This document shows, piece after piece, positions 10,490-20,019 of a stretch of DNA of 24,357 nt. Where the stretch lies: contig NW_003126904.1 of the NCBI RefSeq assembly GCF_000003605.2, positions 104,036 to 128,392 of the forward strand. Reading direction: 5' to 3'. Below the pieces are notes generated by a model. It had not been told where the DNA came from. It saw only the letters and a list, made by a program, of their open reading frames with translations, and ran no database searches. The position numbers and the translations under genes were made by a program. The number at the start of each line of letters is the position of its first letter. Position 1 is the first letter of the stretch. The stretch is from Saccoglossus kowalevskii. Its lineage: Eukaryota > Hemichordata > Enteropneusta > Harrimaniidae.

Positions 10490-11220
10490 TCAAACAATAA
10501 ACTTTTGGACAGAATTAAAACTATTTAATACAGTTTGTTTAATCAAAATATAGTTTATAGAGTTGAAAATTTATGTTTAAATGGTCTATTATGTATATAG
10601 GATAGCAGATTTGTAGATCCAACCAAGGTGTTTCATTCCTCTAGTTTTTCTTTTAGATGTGACGCCATGTTGGATTTATGCAGATGAAGCATCCGTTTAC
10701 CCAGGTAACCATTTATTTACATCGTTTCTGTACTGTACGACTCTGTTTAATATTGTATTCTAGCATCTTAAACCTATTACTTATGCCACATAGAAGAGAA
10801 GCCGGAAGAGAAGTTACATTAAAATATTATATTATTATGGCCATATTGGATTTATGCTAATTTTTATCTACCCAATCAACACATTTGGAACTCTCATACC
10901 TTCTCCGACTCAAAACAGTACCATAGCATCATGAATTTATAAAATACCTCATCTAGAATTAAAGATATGTTCAAATAGTTATATTTCCATGTTGTAAAAA
11001 TGTGCAAAACGGCCATTTTTAATATATGCAAATCAGGTATATTTCGGAAGTCTAGATTTCCTAGTCTTTTAGTATGTCAATCTAGATACTTTTCTGAAAA
11101 GCTTATTTCTGTTGCAATTTGTGACGCCCTTTTTTTGCTAGAATGACATTTTTTTCACCAGAGCTTTTCTCTAGAACAATTTTGTTTTTGCAAATTGTGT
11201 CAGATTTCATCGTATGTAGT
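10490..11220. repeat. Noncoding, probably decayed repeat
   Basis: 'Gccatgttggatttatgcagat' and 'gccatattggatttatgctaat' recur near 10654 and 10839, and a related 'cggccatttttaatatatgcaaat' occurs near 11013. This suggests a decayed repeat with internal sub-units, perhaps the untranslated tail of the cysteine-rich element upstream. No coding frame of note. Confidence 0.35.
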
Positions 11221-11533
11221 GCACAAGCAAATTCCAAGTTCTACAGGTCCCGTATTTCGCGTAAAGCTAACACCATGAATAAGCTTGTCACCATGTATTG
11301 ATGGCACCAGGAAGTTATCCTCTCGCCAATGCGTCTTTCCACACCAATTGAACAAATGTTTGTGTTCTGATTACGACGTTTTATTTCATATAAAGAATGC
11401 AGAATGACGATTAACTGAAATGGAACACAAACAAAATAATCAATACTTATACTATGATAAAATAAAGTAAACACATTTCTAGTGATGTAGTATTACACAC
11501 AATGTAAAGTATCTAAATTACACATTAAGTATA

Positions 11534-11652
11534 GTTAATCGCACGAGTTGGAGTGCGTTTATAACTATAAAGGCCACATTTTTTGTCAGCATCTTGTAAC
11601 AAAAACTGTGGCTTTTATAGTTGTAAACGCACGACAACGAGTTGCGATTAAC
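11534..11652. mobile_element. Fold-back (MITE-like) hairpin element
   Basis: Left arm 11534-11578 (GTTAATCGCACGAGTTGGAG ... GGCCACA) and right arm 11607-11652 (TGTGGCTTTTATAGTTGTAA ... GCGATTAAC) are inverted copies. They are nearly identical over about 45 bases, around a 28-base loop. The closeness of the arms suggests a relatively young element or arm-to-arm correction. No target duplication is certain, and no protein is encoded. A structured RNA is possible but nothing identifies one. Confidence 0.7.
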
Positions 11653-11980
11653 GGCTTATACCACGCATCCCCATGCATAAAACGATTAAATTGCAAGAGA
11701 TTTTTAGTGACAGTTTCGGTTGTGCATGAGATTGTGCCACTTCAAATTTGCATGAGAATGCTCTTTGATATTCAAATTAGTAAAGCTCATCTGCGTTCAT
11801 CGAATACGATTGGATGTTAAGTGATATGACCAATATGACCAATAAGCCTTATTTGCTGAATGGTCTTTTCAAATAAACTCTACTCATTGGTCAATATTTT
11901 GAATACATTTGAATTTTCCACATGTCAAAGCATGGTCGTGTCATTTCGAATGCAGACAGCGCTCAGTGATGGTCGAATAA
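11653..11980. other. Intergenic DNA with a small inverted pair
   Basis: 'gaccaatatgaccaat' (near 11829) and 'attggtcaatattt' (near 11885) form a short inverted pair around an AT-rich spacer. Otherwise nothing is recognised. The frame of the DUF3504-like gene can be followed back to an ATG at 11969, with a TAA three codons later. Confidence 0.35.
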
Positions 11981-13373
11981 AGTGACATCTCCGATGCGGA
12001 GTACAACGATAACATTGAGAGATTTTGCTCTTAATACGACGAAAAAGAAGATAAGTTAACAAAACAACAAGAACGTCAACGTTTCGGTTTACCTGTAGAC
12101 AATGAACAGATAGCTGCCATTCAGAATTCGCGAGTGCCAAAAAACACGCGTAGATGTACTAACTGGGGAGTGTCTGTGTGGACTGAATGAGGCCGAGCCA
12201 GAAATGAACGAGTCTAGAAGCACGGGGTAAGCAGTAGTGACGTGTTCACATTTGTTCCCAGATTATGCAGCGAACTTGGTGTACGTGAACTTTCATTTTG
12301 TTGTCGAGGCTCGTCGACAAGACGGAACAGAATATCCATCTAATAGCCTGCGTGTGCTTTGTAGCGCAATTCAGAGATATTTACGTGACGAATGCAAAAG
12401 AGTTGACTTGTGCTTTATGGATACACATGCTCGGGAATTTATGGAATTCCATCACACCCTGGACGGTGTAATGAAGAGTATAGACAGACGGGGAATAGGT
12501 GTTATTAAACGTCAAGCTGAACCNNNNNNNNNNNNNNNNNNNNNNNNNNNNNNNNNNNNNNNNNNNNNNNNNNACTATGAATTTATGGTAGACCGTGTAA
12601 AAATAATCAAGGAGGACAGTATTACTCGCGGAAAATCCCGTATAAAAATGTGCGCCAATACGGCGATCCTTCCAACACGCGTTGTGTTGTTCAGGTATTG
12701 AAACGTTATTTGCAATGTATTCCACCGAAAGGTCCCTTCCTACCGACGTCCACTGACGTCCAGCGGAGGGCTCAAATTTTCTAAACAGAAGATTGGAGTA
12801 AATACTTTACGACAATATCCAAAAAAAATGTGTGATCTGGCTGGAATAGATGGGTATCATACTGGACACTCGAGTAAGGTAAGTTTGTCTCAAGTGATTC
12901 TGGGGTGGGTGGGATCTTGGGATGGGTTCAAATGTGTTTGAATTTCGCTGATTGAAAACAAATATTGTACCTTGTGAACCCGATGCAAATAAATATCGGT
13001 ATATTTACTTCTCAAATCATTCTTTTCATACTTTTAGGTTACTGCGGTGACTTCGTTGTATGAAAAAGGCTTTGATGAGCAACTAATCAAAGAACGCACT
13101 GGTCACAGATCGGATGATGGATTGAGAACATATAAACGAACAAGTAACTCTCTTCAGAAAATCGTATCTGATGCTCTCCAACCTCCACTACCGAAAGCAA
13201 GTACTTCCGTACACAAGCCTAAGTTGGAAAGATATGAACAGCCACCGCCTGAACCAGTGACTGCAACATCACATGCAGAATTCAGAGAAATGTGTCGTTC
13301 AAATGGTTGTTGTTCTAAACAAATTAAAATTAAGATCCAGGACGGAAACCAATGTGTCAATATTGAATTGTAG
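11981..13373 (+). pseudogene. DUF3504/Crypton-like tyrosine-recombinase gene, decayed
   Basis: The blocks match in order the DUF3504 domain shared by KIAA1958/ZMYM-type proteins and derived from Crypton recombinases: QNSRVPKNTRRCTNWGVSVW (about 12120-12184), FVVEARRQDGTEYPSNSL and a DGVMKS block (12297-12490), KQAE before the gap, YGDPSNTRCVV (about 12659), KKMCDLAGIDGYHTGHSSK (12822-12878), then TSLYEKGFDEQLIKERTGHR and YKRTSNSLQKIVSDALQ (13047-13180). The last GHR...Y box with the nucleophile-type Tyr is kept, but the usual HxxR box reads HSSK. An intron at 12879-13037 (AAG|GTAAGT ... TTTTAG) is phase 0. Stops lie at 12032 (TAA) and 12188 (TGA), with frame changes near 12290, 12646 (A-run) and 12750. 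It is probably a degenerate domesticated gene or transposon copy. Confidence 0.75.
12524..12573. other. Assembly gap (50 N)
   Basis: A run of exactly 50 N. The DUF3504 family normally has about 80 residues between the KQAE motif before the gap and the segment after it. The true missing length is therefore probably larger than 50 bases and the N count is likely a placeholder. Confidence 0.9.
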
Positions 13374-13468
13374 TGTTGTAGTACTTTTTTCCCATAGAAA
13401 GTATAATTAAATTAGTGCGATTTGCACCCTCATTGTGATTTGTGTGATTAAATGCATATACTTTATTT

Positions 13469-13697
13469 AATTTGTAATGCAAATTGTAAACGGTAACGCT
13501 TTGATTGATATGCAAATTGTAAATGGTTACAATTTATTGATATTGATTATTGACAATTTATTATTGATATGTTAATTGTAAACGCTACACTTTTGATACA
13601 AAGTGTAGCATTTACACTTTGCATATGAATAAGTGTGACCGTTTACACTTTGCATATTTGCGAATGCGTTGCTTTTTACAATTTGCATATAAATTCA
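13469..13697. mobile_element. Fold-back repeat with octamer words
   Basis: The outer ends are inverted copies: 'aatttgtaatgcaaattgta' on the left, and 'tttttacaatttgcatataa' on the right. An inner perfect-type hairpin is GTAAACGCTACACTTT / AAAGTGTAGCATTTAC (about 13578-13616). The word ATATGCAAA(T/G)TGTAAA recurs inverted and direct at least six times, so the element looks built from one short unit. It is AT-rich, noncoding and MITE- or satellite-like. ATGCAAAT equals the POU-octamer core, but this may simply reflect the repeat unit. Confidence 0.6.
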
Positions 13698-13824
13698 CCC
13701 TGTTTGCAAGAATAAATCGTTGGCGAGAACAATGATGCACGTGACCAAAAGTGGTATAAACTCTATAACACATTTAATGCTGCATGGTTTTCAACAAAGA
13801 CACTGTATAAGTGTAGTCTGAGTA

Positions 13825-13972
13825 GAATGAACATAATATCCATATGCATGCATGGACAAGTGTAAGTTCTATAAATAGCTCTGAGAAATATACAGTATAC
13901 TAACAATGGTTCTACTGAAATGTTTCCATAAAACAAAACTATGTTAAGTAAATGAATAAGTATAGTCAATAC
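13825..13972 (-). repeat. Dispersed repeat, copy 1
   Basis: Its reverse complement matches 24125-24285 over about 150 bases: 'cttattcatttactta', 'catagtttt.gttttatgga', 'cagtagaac', 'ttagtatactgt', 'tatttctcagagctattta', 'tagaactta.acttgt' and 'catgcatgcatatggatatt'. Identity looks near 80 percent. The match stops at the edge of the short LTR of gypsy element A, so that element appears to have inserted into, or next to, this repeat. Confidence 0.7.
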
Positions 13973-14089
13973 TGTAAACTATAAATAACTCAGACAAGAT
14001 GGTGTCCGGTTGGAGAGTGCCTTTATTGAGCATGTGCAGAACGATTACACAAAAGTATAAACTGTAGCTGGCGCTATAACACCATGACA
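13973..14089 (-). repeat. Short LTR of gypsy element A
   Basis: On the reverse strand it starts TGTCATGGTGTTATAGCGCC right after a purine-rich tract (AAATGAGGA). It contains CAATAAAGG as a likely polyadenylation signal, and ends near TTACA at 13973. The 117-base length and TGT...ACA ends fit short-LTR gypsy lineages. No second LTR was found in the window. The 13973 end is inferred from the ACA and from where the flanking repeat stops. Confidence 0.6.
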
Positions 14090-15590
14090 TCCTCATTTGT
14101 TTGAAGGTAAATAAAATGTGACTGACAGTTAAGAGTTGTCGTTTGATGTGTCATATAATGTTTTCATATAGTTTTGGAATTCTTTATATTTAAACTAAAC
14201 TCGAAATTTCTAATTTTAGAAACATAACTTGTATCAACTTAATAATAAACTGGTCTACTATGTAGTAATACTCAAAATACGTTTAAACATATCTTGGAGA
14301 TAAGGGTAGACTGCCTTATAACTCCATGTGACTATTTTGGGATGGGACTATTCTGGACATGGGATTATTCTGCCCTGTTATGACTAAGTAAATTTTTATT
14401 TAACAAAATCGTAATATTTTCTGTTTGGTTTCACAACTCTACCAGTTGTCAGTTTTGCAATTTCTCTAGGACTGGGCTCCTGCACATTTATAGTGTTTCG
14501 ATTGGGTTCAATATTTTCTGGTAATTGTTCACTGCTGGTTTTCTCACTGCTGTCTGGAATTTTCTTAATGTGACTTTTCTATTTGGTATGACCTGGGTTG
14601 TTCTGTTGCTGCTACTACCTCTCCCGGTGTCCAGATTTTGTTATTTTGGACACGAACTTTGTCACCTGGTTTCAATGGTTGGTATATGGCAACTGCCTGG
14701 AATGATGGTCGTGCATTTTCTTCACATTTTTGCTATCTAGTAGTTTCTTGTGTACTATTTCGCTATTTGGGTGTTTTGGTTGTAGTTTCTCAGGGAGTTG
14801 TGACCTTAATCGGCGACATAGGAGTAGGACTCTAAATCACTCTCACGAGGTGTGTCGCGGTATGTTAATAAAGCAAGATAGGGGATCTGACCAGCTTCCT
14901 TAGCTTTTTTAACAAGTTCTTAACTGTTTGGATGGCTCTTTCAGCAAGACCATTTGATCTCGGGACTTGGCGTTTTATGGGTAAATGTCCATTTTGTAGT
15001 AAAGTCCTTGAATTTACAAATTGTAAATTGTGGACCGTTGTCTGTTAGGGGTGTTTCTGGGATACCGTGACGTGCAAATGACGGTTTTTGAGCTTGTGTC
15101 TTCTAACATGTCGACTTCTAAAAAGTCTGAGTATGCATCCACTAAATAGTCTTTACAATGGAAATAGAACAAATCACTGACTCTATGTTGCCAGGGTCTA
15201 GTCGGTGTTTCTTGGGGTTTCAATGGCGCTTTCTGTTGCTTTCGTGAGTATTTCTGACAAACACCACATTTTGCTATCTTGTCGGTAAGATCAGACAGCA
15301 TGCCTGGCCAAAATAACAAACTTTTCGCTCGACGTTTGCACATTTCGATACCTAGGTGTACCTGATGAACAATATCTATCATTTAAGATCTGCGAGATCG
15401 TGGTACGACGATGCGATTTCCTTTGAATATCAGTCCCTCTGACTCATGGTATTCGTCCTGATCTTGCCAGTATGGTCCTAGAAAACTATCAAGATTTCGT
15501 CTGTGTGATGGAAATCCGTTTCTGATTACATCTTTGAGTTTTTAGCATCGGCAACAATGAGCTGTTTCCAGGATACAGGATTATGTTATA

Positions 15591-15719
15591 GGGGGGGGGT
15601 CCAAACTTGAAAATCGCCAGACTAAGTTAATGATGTTTTATATTATACAAAAACAAATTGAATAATTTTTTCAACGGGGGGTCCGGACCCAAAGAACCCA
15701 CCCCTTAGATCCGCCACTG
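15591..15719. mobile_element. Small hAT-like nonautonomous element inside gypsy A
   Basis: The reverse strand begins CAGTGGCGGATCTAAGGGG and the other end is a poly-G/C run (GGGGGGGGGTCC). Terminal CAGTGGCGGATC followed by GGGG tracts is typical of hAT-family MITEs in invertebrates. The interior is AT-rich and noncoding. The flanks on both sides belong to element A, so it inserted after A arrived. An 8-bp target duplication could not be confirmed. Confidence 0.55.
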
Positions 15720-16237
15720 GTTTCGCTGACACGTGCTCTCGTGTATATCTGTACTTCTGTAGATGGAGTAGAAAGCGTTGTATGCGTGGTGGTACTTTGA
15801 AAAGTGGTTTCTTAACGATTGTTTCTAATGGTTTGTGGTCCGATTCTAATCTGAAATCTTTTCCATACACGTACAAATGAAATTTTTCTCATGCAAAAGT
15901 GGATGCCAAAGCCTCCTTTTCTATTTGCGCGTAGTTATGTTCACATGGGGTCAATGCCCTTAAAGCAAATGCAATCAGTTGATTTTCATGAAGTAATGCT
16001 TCTTTGATTCCGTTTTCGATCAAGAACTTTGCGGAGTCTCTCATTGTGTTCATCCTTTGTTTTTGCATATACTAAGATATCATCTACTGACTTGCATCAA
16101 CCTGCTAGACCTTCTAAATTTTGTGCTAAAATTTTCTGGAATACTTCTGAGGCACTTGAGATCCCAAATGGTAATCTGTTGAATCGATAACGACCAAAAC
16201 AGATGTTGAACGTAGTAAGCTTTGAACTTATATTTCT

Positions 16238-16334
16238 TTTCTCTCATACGTACAAAATAAATAAACATAACAACAAGATATGGCAGTAAAACAGTTGTAA
16301 ATGTAAACAAATATCAATCGTAAGTGCTCACAAA
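16238..16334. other. Junction between the two LTR-element regions
   Basis: AT-rich sequence in which the RT similarity of element A stops and no similarity to element B is seen. It may be the breakpoint between the two or an unrecognised LTR remnant. Confidence 0.3.
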
Positions 16335-16766
16335 TCATGGTCTTGGTGCTCTTACAACGTACGTGCTCACACAAAATACAGAGTAGGGGTGCTGTGGTAT
16401 TATCATTAGCGTGGGATCGTCCCTCGATGGAACAGACAACCAGGCCTTCTCCTTCGCTTTGGTGGGCTGCTCGGTCGTCACCGGATGACTATCGTTGACC
16501 GAGGACATATCCGATTCGGTCGTAGTGTCATTTGACCCCTCGGCAACCATTTCTTTTTTATTCTGTTCTTCCATGGTCTTGAGGTCTTTTCCGATGCTGG
16601 TTGATCTCAACTTTATAACAGGCATAGGTCCGAAAGTGATTAACCTGTCATTGTCTTTATCATCCAGTGGCGATCTTTCATCTGTAGACGTCGACGACCC
16701 ACTGTCAACTGCACAACTTTCTTTGGGCGATTCCACTTTTACAGGGGAGGAAGGCCTCTTTTCCAT
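16335..16766 (-). CDS. Unidentified Ser/Thr- and charge-rich frame, 143 codons
   Basis: Reverse-strand frame starting MEKRPSSPVKVESPKES, low in hydrophobics and rich in Ser, Thr, Asp, Glu and Lys, ending APRP. It looks intrinsically disordered with no recognised domain. It lies downstream of element B's integrase remnant, on the same strand and close to Cys/His-rich frames. An extra reading frame of that element is therefore plausible, but a host exon cannot be excluded. I do not recognise the protein. Confidence 0.35.
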   Translation of the reverse strand: MEKRPSSPVKVESPKESCAVDSGSSTSTDERSPLDDKDNDRLITFGPMPVIKLRSTSIGKDLKTMEEQNKKEMVAEGSNDTTTESDMSSVNDSHPVTTEQPTKAKEKAWLSVPSRDDPTLMIIPQHPYSVFCVSTYVVRAPRP

Positions 16767-16921
16767 GTGCCTTTTCCCTGAGTGATCCAGTACAAAACTC
16801 TAATTGTTTTCCAGTACATGCGGCGACACATTTTTGTGCGATCAGGATGTCTTTCTTTACACACATGACAACTGTACTTGATTGCATCATCTTCATGCGT
16901 CTTGTGTCGGTGATCCATCAT
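16739..16921 (-). CDS. Short Cys/His-rich frame
   Basis: Reverse-strand frame with HRHKTHEDD, YSCHVCKERHPDR and MCRRM, reminiscent of a single zinc-finger-like motif (C-x2-C ... H/C). It overlaps the start of the Ser/Thr-rich frame in another phase. It is probably part of the same element-associated region; function unknown. Confidence 0.25.
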   Translation of the reverse strand: MMDHRHKTHEDDAIKYSCHVCKERHPDRTKMCRRMYWKTIRVLYWITQGKGTWKRGLPPL

Positions 16922-17030
16922 AGGCTGGAATGTAGCAAAGAATTCGCTACTTCCTCAGTATACTATTTCTTTCCCTGTGTTTTCTTTGGGTTTTCTGTTT
17001 CCAGCATTCCTGGAGAATTATCCACCAAAG

Positions 17031-18180
17031 GAGGTATGTAAATGTGTCGAAATGGACATAGTGCGAGTGGTTAGTGCTCATAGCACTAATCGGAAAAACT
17101 ACTAGATCTAGTGCTAAAACGGCACTAGATCTAGTGCTAAAATGTACATAGTGCGAGTGGCATTGATATCGCGTTGTCAACGACGTCAAGACATCCCGTA
17201 ATTCTCTGAAAATAAATTAATGTTTACGTAAAATTGTTGTATCTTTCATTCATTGGAAATGTGCTACAGTGGGAAAATTGAGAATGTCATTGTCCACGTT
17301 TGTCGTAATAGACCTTTGGAACAACGCGATCGGCCGGGAAACTAGCTGAAACAGTGAAACTCCAGGTCGAACAAATTGTGAATAGATATACTGTATGGAA
17401 ATGGTATTGTGAGGAAGTTTGTGTTTTCAACTTTGGCGATTGAAACTTTATGTAAATGGTGGAATTCAGCGTTGATTTTTTTTAAATCGCTGATGTGCCA
17501 TTTTATTTCTGGTCGGCGCACACACTTAATGAAAATAGATCTTCGAAAATGAAATTATGATGCCATATGTGAACTAAATAAAAAATTGGTATACTCCTAG
17601 TGTAAGAGTCGGGTCCCTCGGTGGATGTTGTGTGTACTGCGACCTGTGAATGGGCATATACATATTCACGCAATCCTGTTGTTACATTGTATCATGGAGG
17701 AACTAACAGAATATGATGTAACCTCGCCGATTTTTCGATTTTTTAACGTGACCATATTATATATGTCTAGACACTTTCTCTGCAATAACAATTTTTAGGA
17801 GCCCTTAGGATTTTGTGTTGTAGACTCTCGAAACACTGTTCTTGTTACAGTTGCTAATAATTAAAACATGTGAAGTAACAAGTTCGTCTGTTGAATTTCC
17901 GGTTCTGAAATACGTATTTTAACCCTTCACAGCTAAATAAACCCAGTGTATGGTCGCGTTAAAAAAATGAAAGTGGTTGTTGATGCCCCTCCTATTATTC
18001 GACGTCGTTGACAATGCGATAACAATGCCACTCGCACTGTGCACATTTTAGCACTAGATCTAGTGCCATTTTAGCGCTAGATCTAGTGCCATCTTAGCAC
18101 TAGATCTAGTACTTTTTCGGATTAGTGCTACTAGCACTAGCCACTCGCACTACGCCCATTTCGACACATTTACATACCTG
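17031..18180. mobile_element. Nonautonomous DNA transposon with long TIRs and palindromes
   Basis: Terminal inverted repeats are 17031-17187 (157 bases) and 18001-18180 (180 bases), about 90 percent identical, with ends GAGGTATGTAAATGTGTCGA and CAGGTATGTAAATGTGTCGA. Inside the TIRs the 16-base palindrome GCACTAGATCTAGTGC or a near copy occurs twice on the left (near 17100 and 17122) and three times on the right (18051, 18074, 18097). The 23-base length difference equals one extra unit. Target duplications ACCAAAG lie at 17024-17030 and 18181-18187. The 813-base interior has no credible protein. The terminal CAGG is hAT-like, but a 7-bp duplication is not the usual 8, so the superfamily is left open. 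Confidence 0.85.
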
Positions 18181-19292
18181 ACCAAAGACATTTCTTCTAA
18201 GTGTACCCATTTGACATCAGGTATAGTCTTTTTAGGAATTTTGTACGGGCCCTTCTCTGTCTTCACTTTCTTTTGCGTGTCATGGCAATGGTGTGTACTG
18301 TATCCTTGGTTACGGCAACAAGCACTGTAATGTTGCAACCACTCTTTGTTACTTTTACGCTAGCTGTTACGAAAGTTTTGCTATAAACTAATGGAGAGAG
18401 TCAGTAGAAAACGTGCTTTCCTTGACCAAGGGTGTATCCAATTGAACTTGTTTTGGGTAGTTATGAAAATTATTCTGTTATCTACATCCAATCGTCTCCC
18501 TGGGGGCCCTTTGTTTCTGCAGACCTTGTACTTGTTTTTTTCCTGACCTTTCGTGACCTCTGTAGTTATGTCTGTCTGTTCGGTAGTCATTTCCTCCACG
18601 TCCGCACTATTTTCCTTACCTGGTTTTTACAGTTTCTTTCTCTAACCAACTGATGATGGGTGTTCCTTGGCAAGGTTTCAAACGATCAAAATGCACAGTT
18701 TTCACCTGAGAACGGTGGCTTTTCTGTATCTCATAAACTACATATGTTAACTTCTTTACAATAATAAAGAGACCAATCCACTTAGTTTTAAGTTTAGGCG
18801 ATATTCCTTTTTTTAGGCGACTAAACACAACTTGTTATCTTTGCATTATTTCATCCATATCTTTTCCATAGACTATGATGTCATCAAGATACAAAAACAA
18901 AATTTCCCATTGAAATTGACTTTTTCCATTAGCATTTCAAACGTGGAAGGTGCACAACACAACCAAAAGGGCATAACATTCCATCTATATAGACCACTAC
19001 GTGTTGTAAATGTACATTTTTGCTCGGCATCCTCAGTCAACTGTACTTAGTGATAACCAAGGACTCATTGATGGTTCTATGGTTTTGTTCTTTAGCATGC
19101 TCTGTATTTGTCAGTCAGCTTCTTCCCTCTGCCATATTGGCAACTTTCTTTGGGGTTGTCTAATGGGGACTGTGTCACCTGTATGTATTTCATGCTTCAC
19201 TATATCCGTCCCTCCAATGTCATGGTCTTCTTGTGAAAACGTGTCTGCATATGCCACCAGTAATTCCGCCACTTTCTTTGAATCTTATGTGT

Positions 19293-19886
19293 TCAGTTCG
19301 GTGCAGCTTTGTTGCCACGAACTTTCAAGTTGTCAGGTATGAACTGTCCGATATCTTTTCTGTATTTTGTATCTTGTATGGGTGTTTCTTCAATGAGTTC
19401 GTTTCCCTCTATTTCTTCTATCTTTCCTATGGTGGTGCCTTCTCGTATCTGAACAATATTTGATCTGACATTGAAAAGTCGGATTGGGAGAGTCCCCTGT
19501 GTACATCGCACCAACGCCCTTGCTACCATTATCTTTTTGGAGTCAGTTGGAATTACAATGGCATCACATTCTGTAGGAACTTCACTTGCTAGTTTACCTG
19601 GGACTATTACCTCTCCTCTAGAGGGTAATCTCATTGTCTTTTCAATCTTTATCCTTGAACAAAATGGCTTGGCTTGCCAGTCACTGCAGGGTATCAGTTC
19701 ATCTTCAAATTTTAACTCTAACTTGGTTAGGTCCAATGTACATCCCATTTTTATTAGTACGTCCATTCCCACAAAACTTGCCGTGTCCATTTCCACTACC
19801 ATCACGTCCACTGTTACTGTGTTCCTTCCAATCTTGACTTGCATGGGTGCCATTCCATGCTGATTCATATGGCTTCCACCCGCCAA
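19293..19886 (-). CDS. Protease-region frame of gypsy element B
   Basis: An open frame of 197 codons containing MVVEMDTASFVGMDVLIKMG. In retroelement aspartic proteases the corresponding place carries a late ILGMDWL-type motif before the RT. The rest is hydrophilic linker leading to the RT region. It is part of the fossil described for element B. Confidence 0.55.
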   Translation of the reverse strand: MAGGSHMNQHGMAPMQVKIGRNTVTVDVMVVEMDTASFVGMDVLIKMGCTLDLTKLELKFEDELIPCSDWQAKPFCSRIKIEKTMRLPSRGEVIVPGKLASEVPTECDAIVIPTDSKKIMVARALVRCTQGTLPIRLFNVRSNIVQIREGTTIGKIEEIEGNELIEETPIQDTKYRKDIGQFIPDNLKVRGNKAAPN

Positions 19887-20019
19887 CTCAACGTGAGTCG
19901 GGTGGGCTGTAATTGTGGCTTCCGGTCATCTGCCATTTGGTCATATTGAGTCTTTGATATCAGCGTACCTTTCCCATAACAAACAAACCACTTCGGGCTC
20001 CACTAAACTCAGCAAGGGT

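Larger units (their letters stand above)
13973..16237 (-). mobile_element. Ty3/gypsy LTR element A fossil, 3' part, reverse strand
   Basis: Reading right to left, RT is present with TTFNICFGRYRFNRLPFG near 16200 and VDDILVYAKT near 16070. RNase H follows (LESDHKPLETI near 15840), then integrase with its HH-CC finger (VHQVHLG ... CGVCQ, 15250-15370) and core (about 15100-15210). The C-terminal integrase region has WTPGEVV near 14630 and a closing GRVVKPNRKYYDFVK near 14400. A short LTR ends the element. It is broken, with many interruptions and no 5' part. A small hAT-like element sits in the RNase H/integrase region. The single LTR gives no age, but the degree of decay suggests an old copy. 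Confidence 0.8.

Noticed and set aside
12194-12250. A very short intron (GGG|GTAAGC ... CCCAG) in the DUF3504-like gene
   Set aside because: It would be only about 40 bases and does not restore a better match to the family. Decay is simpler.
13469-13697. CRISPR-like array of regularly spaced units
   Set aside because: Units occur in both orientations, spacers are irregular and similar to the repeat, and the setting is eukaryotic.
16495-16785. Forward open frame antisense to the Ser/Thr-rich frame
   Set aside because: Shadow of the reverse-strand frame, with no domain of its own.
19471-19863. Forward open frame of 130 codons
   Set aside because: Antisense to the protease-region frame of element B; the low-complexity Ser/Ile/Thr composition is what a reverse reading would give.
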